The position numbers were made by a program, and so were the translations under genes. From Rubrobacteraceae bacterium (GTDB lineage: Bacteria > Actinomycetota > Rubrobacteria > Rubrobacterales > Rubrobacteraceae): a stretch of DNA of 8,276 nt. Position 1 is the stretch's first letter; the number at the start of each line of letters is the position of its first letter. Of the stretch, positions 6,319 through 8,276 are shown piece after piece. The stretch covers positions 1 to 8,276 of the forward strand of contig JACCSM010000418.1 in the NCBI GenBank assembly GCA_013698525.1. Reading direction: 5' to 3'. The notes under the pieces are model-generated. The model worked only from the letters and a program-made list of their open reading frames with translations, searched no databases and was not told where the DNA came from.

Positions 6319-7126
6319 GAGGATGCTGTTGGAGCTGGGCCCGGAGACCTTCGCTGCGGAGGCCCGCCAGCGGCTCGGGCTCGGCGTACGGCCGGTGTGG
6401 GACATGGTCGCGCTCCTGGAGGAGGAGGGCGTCTTTGTAGTCGAGGCCCCCTTTGAAAGCAACAACCTCTTCGGGGCCTTCACCTACTCAGAGGAGGCCG
6501 GTCCCTGCGTCCTGATAAACACCCACTGTACCAAGGGACGCCAGACCACTACCGCAGCCCACGAGTACTGTCACAATCTCAAGGACCGCGAGCGTGTGAG
6601 CGCCATAGTCTGCGGCCGACACAACGAGGACGAGGAGGTCGAGCGCTACGCGTACACCTTCGCCAGGCACTTCCTGATGCCCCGCGAGGGGGTGCTGCAG
6701 GTTCTCGACGACCTTGGCTCTTTGGGCGGGAGTATCGATGGGGAGGACGTTGTCCACCTGAGGTGGCACTTCCGGGTTAGCTACGCGGTGGCCCTGCTGC
6801 ACCTCATGCAGCTCGGCTTCGTGAACCCGTCGGAATACGAGGGCCTGAAGGATGTTGGTGTGTGGTCGCTCGACCGCCGCCTCGGCTACGACCCGGACGA
6901 GGACCGTAAGGAGCAGCCGAAGCGGGATTCGGAGCCTCTCGGGCGACCCAGACCCCTCGTCGAGCTGGCGGTCAAGGCGTACGAGAGGGAGCGCATCACC
7001 CTCTCGCGCTTCGCCAAGGTGATGGGGCTCGAGAGGGAGGCGGCGGCGGACTTCCTGGAGGCCGTAGGGGTGAGGTTGCGGATCCCCGGCCAGGAAGACA
7101 TAGTCGGCGAGACGGAACTCGCTTAG
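6308..7126 (+). CDS. ImmA/IrrE-family zinc metallopeptidase
   Basis: This 272-aa protein carries the family's HExxH zinc site as HEYCH (His85, Glu86, His89). A second conserved segment, VERYAYTFARHFLMP, probably supplies the third zinc ligand (about Glu112). A C-terminal helical segment (LVELAVKAYERERITLSRFA, then KVMGLEREAAADFLEAVGV) matches the winged-helix-like tail seen in many members. Members cleave XRE-type repressors after a trigger such as DNA damage, relieving repression. Here the obvious substrate is the XRE protein encoded just upstream. ATG 6308 overlaps the XRE gene; ATG 6323 is an alternative. The downstream PIN gene begins 9 nt after its stop, giving a tight operon. Confidence 0.88.
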   Translation: MGARRMLLELGPETFAAEARQRLGLGVRPVWDMVALLEEEGVFVVEAPFESNNLFGAFTYSEEAGPCVLINTHCTKGRQTTTAAHEYCHNLKDRERVSAIVCGRHNEDEEVERYAYTFARHFLMPREGVLQVLDDLGSLGGSIDGEDVVHLRWHFRVSYAVALLHLMQLGFVNPSEYEGLKDVGVWSLDRRLGYDPDEDRKEQPKRDSEPLGRPRPLVELAVKAYERERITLSRFAKVMGLEREAAADFLEAVGVRLRIPGQEDIVGETELA

Positions 7127-7135
7127 GTTTCGCGG

Positions 7136-7660
7136 GTGCTGGCCGGAGACGCCCGCTTCATTCTGGACAACACCGCCATCTCCAACTTTTCGGCCGTCGG
7201 GCGGATGGACATACTCCGCGAGCGTTACGGGGGACAGCTCCTTCTCACCCCAGAGGTGCTGCTCGAGGCGGAGAAGGGGCCGCGCCCCGAGCCCATCCGT
7301 CAGGCGATCGAAGAGGGCTGGGTAGCAGTGCAGCCTCTATACGCCGATTCCGTAGAATACGGCATCTTTCTCGAGCTACGGGCGAAGGGCTTCGGTTTGG
7401 GGGAGGCCTCCTCGATTGCGGCTTGCTCGACGAGCAGGACGTGGGTCTTCGTGAGCGACGATCTTGATGCTCGTCGCGAGGCTAGTCACCGGGGCGTGGG
7501 GGTGGTCGGCACCTATGGGGTACTGGCTCGCTGGGTGGCCGAGGACAGGATGGACCTCAAAGAAGGCAATGCGTTGCTCAGGCGGATGATCGCTTTCGGC
7601 TTCCGGTCGCACTCAGACGACCTGCGTGAGGAGAGCGAAAGACTAAAGTCTCGCTGGTGA
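7136..7660 (+). CDS. PIN-domain ribonuclease-like toxin (DUF3368 type)
   Basis: This 174-aa protein fits the PIN layout used by VapC-like and DUF3368 nucleases. The first acid is in FILDNTAISNF (Asp11), an acid in TPEVLLEAEKG (Glu44), the third in GLGEASSIAAC (Glu90), and a late acidic pair in FVSDDLDARREA (Asp108/109). The GVVGTYGVLARWVAE segment and the C-terminal helices match the DUF3368 tail. PIN proteins are metal-dependent RNases that usually act as toxins. No classical small antitoxin is adjacent; the XRE-ImmA pair upstream takes its place. GTG 7136 is the start, 9 nt after the metalloprotease stop, with no strong ribosome site, so coupling is likely. The frame is intact and all four acidic positions are present. 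Confidence 0.82.
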   Translation: MLAGDARFILDNTAISNFSAVGRMDILRERYGGQLLLTPEVLLEAEKGPRPEPIRQAIEEGWVAVQPLYADSVEYGIFLELRAKGFGLGEASSIAACSTSRTWVFVSDDLDARREASHRGVGVVGTYGVLARWVAEDRMDLKEGNALLRRMIAFGFRSHSDDLREESERLKSRW

Positions 7661-7909
7661 ACCTCATGAATCATCCAGCGACCTCTTCCCAAGGAACAAA
7701 GTGCTCGCGACCTTTGCGCGCATTGCTTGGAAGAGGCCAGCTGAGATTGCCAAGGCCACTAACCATAACTCTTATTTCACCCGCTTCGCCAACGGCCGAC
7801 GAGGGCGGGGGCGAGGACTCGACCGACGGCACGATCCGGAGCCAACAACCGTACCAATTGCGGTCAAATGGTGTTTCGGCCCTCGACGAATACGTCGAGA
7901 ACAAAGTAA
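7661..7909. other. Non-coding spacer between the PIN gene and the terminator
   Basis: No frame here resembles a protein. A plus-strand frame from GTG 7657 overlaps the PIN stop but would run through the terminator and the tRNA remnant, so it is not taken as a gene. The minus-strand frame at 7671-7904 is also unconvincing. Confidence 0.5.
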
Positions 7910-7933
7910 AAAGTCCCGCTTTTGCGGGACTTT
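7910..7933 (-). terminator. Rho-independent terminator downstream of the tRNA-Arg remnant
   Basis: AAAGTCCCGC, TTTT, GCGGGACTTT is a perfect 10-bp stem with a 4-nt loop. Read on the minus strand it is followed by a T-run of five, and it lies just past the 3' end of the tRNA half. It therefore looks like the native terminator of the tRNA gene. It may also end transcription of the plus-strand PIN operon, although the T-run on that side is shorter. Confidence 0.8.
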
Positions 7934-7940
7934 CTGGGGC

Positions 7941-7981
7941 GCGCTCGGCAGGACTCGAACCTGCGACCTCCTGATTCGTAG
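7941..7981 (-). other. 3' half of tRNA-Arg(ACG), integration-site remnant (att)
   Basis: Read on the minus strand: anticodon loop CTACGAA (anticodon ACG, 7979-7977), 3' anticodon stem TCAGG, variable loop AGGTC, T arm GCAGG-TTCGAGT-CCTGC (perfect 5-bp stem), and the acceptor 3' strand CGAGCGC. The 5' half is missing: bases beyond 7981 neither pair with TCAGG nor contain a D arm. A tRNA 3' half that stops at the anticodon loop is the hallmark of the distal att site of an element inserted by a tyrosine recombinase. It is not a functional tRNA. A full tRNA-Arg copy is predicted at the other end of the element. Confidence 0.75.
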
Positions 7982-7989
7982 GCCGAATC
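7973..7989. repeat. Palindromic core of the attachment site
   Basis: GATTCG-TAGGC-CGAATC is a perfect 6-bp inverted repeat with a 5-nt centre, spanning the exact point where tRNA identity ends. Inverted core sites around a short overlap at the anticodon loop are the expected substrate of a tRNA-targeting integrase. Confidence 0.5.
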
Positions 7990-8276
7990 GGACGGTTCTT
8001 TGCGGTTCATTGCGGTGCGTTTGAGGCGCTCCCAAAGCACTTCCGTATTTTATTGGACCCGCTTGTTCCACCTTGTTCCCGTCGCGCTCCCGTCAACTTG
8101 GCCGGCGCGCGTTCACCCTACGTCCTCACCCTCCAGAACCGGCCGCCCGACCGGGACGGATGCTTACCGTGCGACCTCATCCGTGCCAACCGAGAAAACC
8201 GTGTGGGGTCCGGCGAGTGGCTTGTGGGCCACCGATGCTTGCTAGGTCATTCGGTAGAGGGCCCATCGTTCTCGTC
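7982..8276. other. Inner edge of a putative integrated element, no gene recognised
   Basis: Apart from the palindrome and the phased repeats, no protein was recognised. A plus-strand frame is open from 7975 to the right edge, but it lacks an ATG and a ribosome site and has no family features. The minus strand has stops in all frames within about 100 bp of the edge. The integrase, if present, lies beyond the window. Confidence 0.35.
8000..8079. repeat. Two pairs of 10-bp-phased direct repeats beside the att core
   Basis: TTGCGGT occurs at 8000-8006 and 8010-8016. CTTGTTCC occurs at 8062-8069 and 8072-8079. Both pairs have a period of exactly one helical turn and lie within 100 bp of the core, like arm-type or accessory sites for an integrase or excisionase. 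Confidence 0.4.

Noticed and set aside
7657..7974. 105-aa frame overlapping the PIN stop
   Set aside because: It reads through a perfect terminator hairpin and ends in antisense tRNA sequence (the LEPATS-type tail is a translated T arm).
7701..8024. 107-aa frame containing RTRTCDLLIRR
   Set aside because: That peptide is the well-known artefact of translating the antisense of a tRNA-Arg 3' end.
7975..8276. Plus-strand frame open to the right edge
   Set aside because: No ATG, no ribosome site and no recognisable domain; 300 bp without a stop is unremarkable in GC-rich DNA.

Overview
The window looks like GC-rich actinobacterial DNA. Codon use (frequent ATA and AGG beside GC-rich third positions), strong AGGAGG ribosome sites and the flavour of the symporter suggest Rubrobacter or a relative. 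That is an impression from composition and protein style, not a search result. Much of the window is accessory DNA in decay. Four or five genes carry single stop codons or 1-nt frameshifts, while one compact operon is intact.

Layout. Positions 1-999 (minus) hold the 5' part of an IS4-family DDE transposase that runs off the left edge and has one in-frame TAA. Its leader (986-1073) is a nested inverted repeat that could occlude the transposase start. The IS end lies against the start of a sodium:solute symporter (1092-2666, plus). The symporter reads as one 524-codon frame except for a TAG at 1431. A 94-aa two-helix membrane protein (2676-2960) is coupled to it.

Positions 2961-3338 hold no convincing gene. 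Positions 3339-4570 are less GC-rich and hold remnants: an orphan DUF3883 ('NO VEIN') domain (3339-3866), a conserved hypothetical gene broken by a frameshift and a TGA (about 3844-4360), and a possible 62-aa protein on the minus strand (4345-4533). Next, on the minus strand, comes the front half of a DEAD/DEAH helicase (4570-5536). It carries a 1-nt frameshift just before the Walker A motif and lacks the second RecA domain. Helicase plus DUF3883 is a combination known from phage-defence loci, so this may be the wreck of a defence island.

Positions 5700-7660 hold an intact divergent module. A 56-aa basic protein (minus) faces a three-gene operon (plus): an XRE repressor, an ImmA/IrrE zinc metalloprotease and a PIN-domain nuclease of DUF3368 type. 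The intergenic region has a promoter on each strand, and a 17-bp palindrome overlaps both. The natural reading is a repressor, a protease that inactivates the repressor, and a toxic RNase as output.

Positions 7910-7933 form a perfect 10-bp-stem terminator. It lies immediately 3' of the 3' half of a tRNA-Arg(ACG) gene on the minus strand (7941-7981). The 5' half is absent, as expected of an attachment site left by a tyrosine-recombinase element. A palindromic core and two sets of 10-bp-spaced direct repeats follow, so DNA from about 7982 to the right edge probably belongs to another integrated element.
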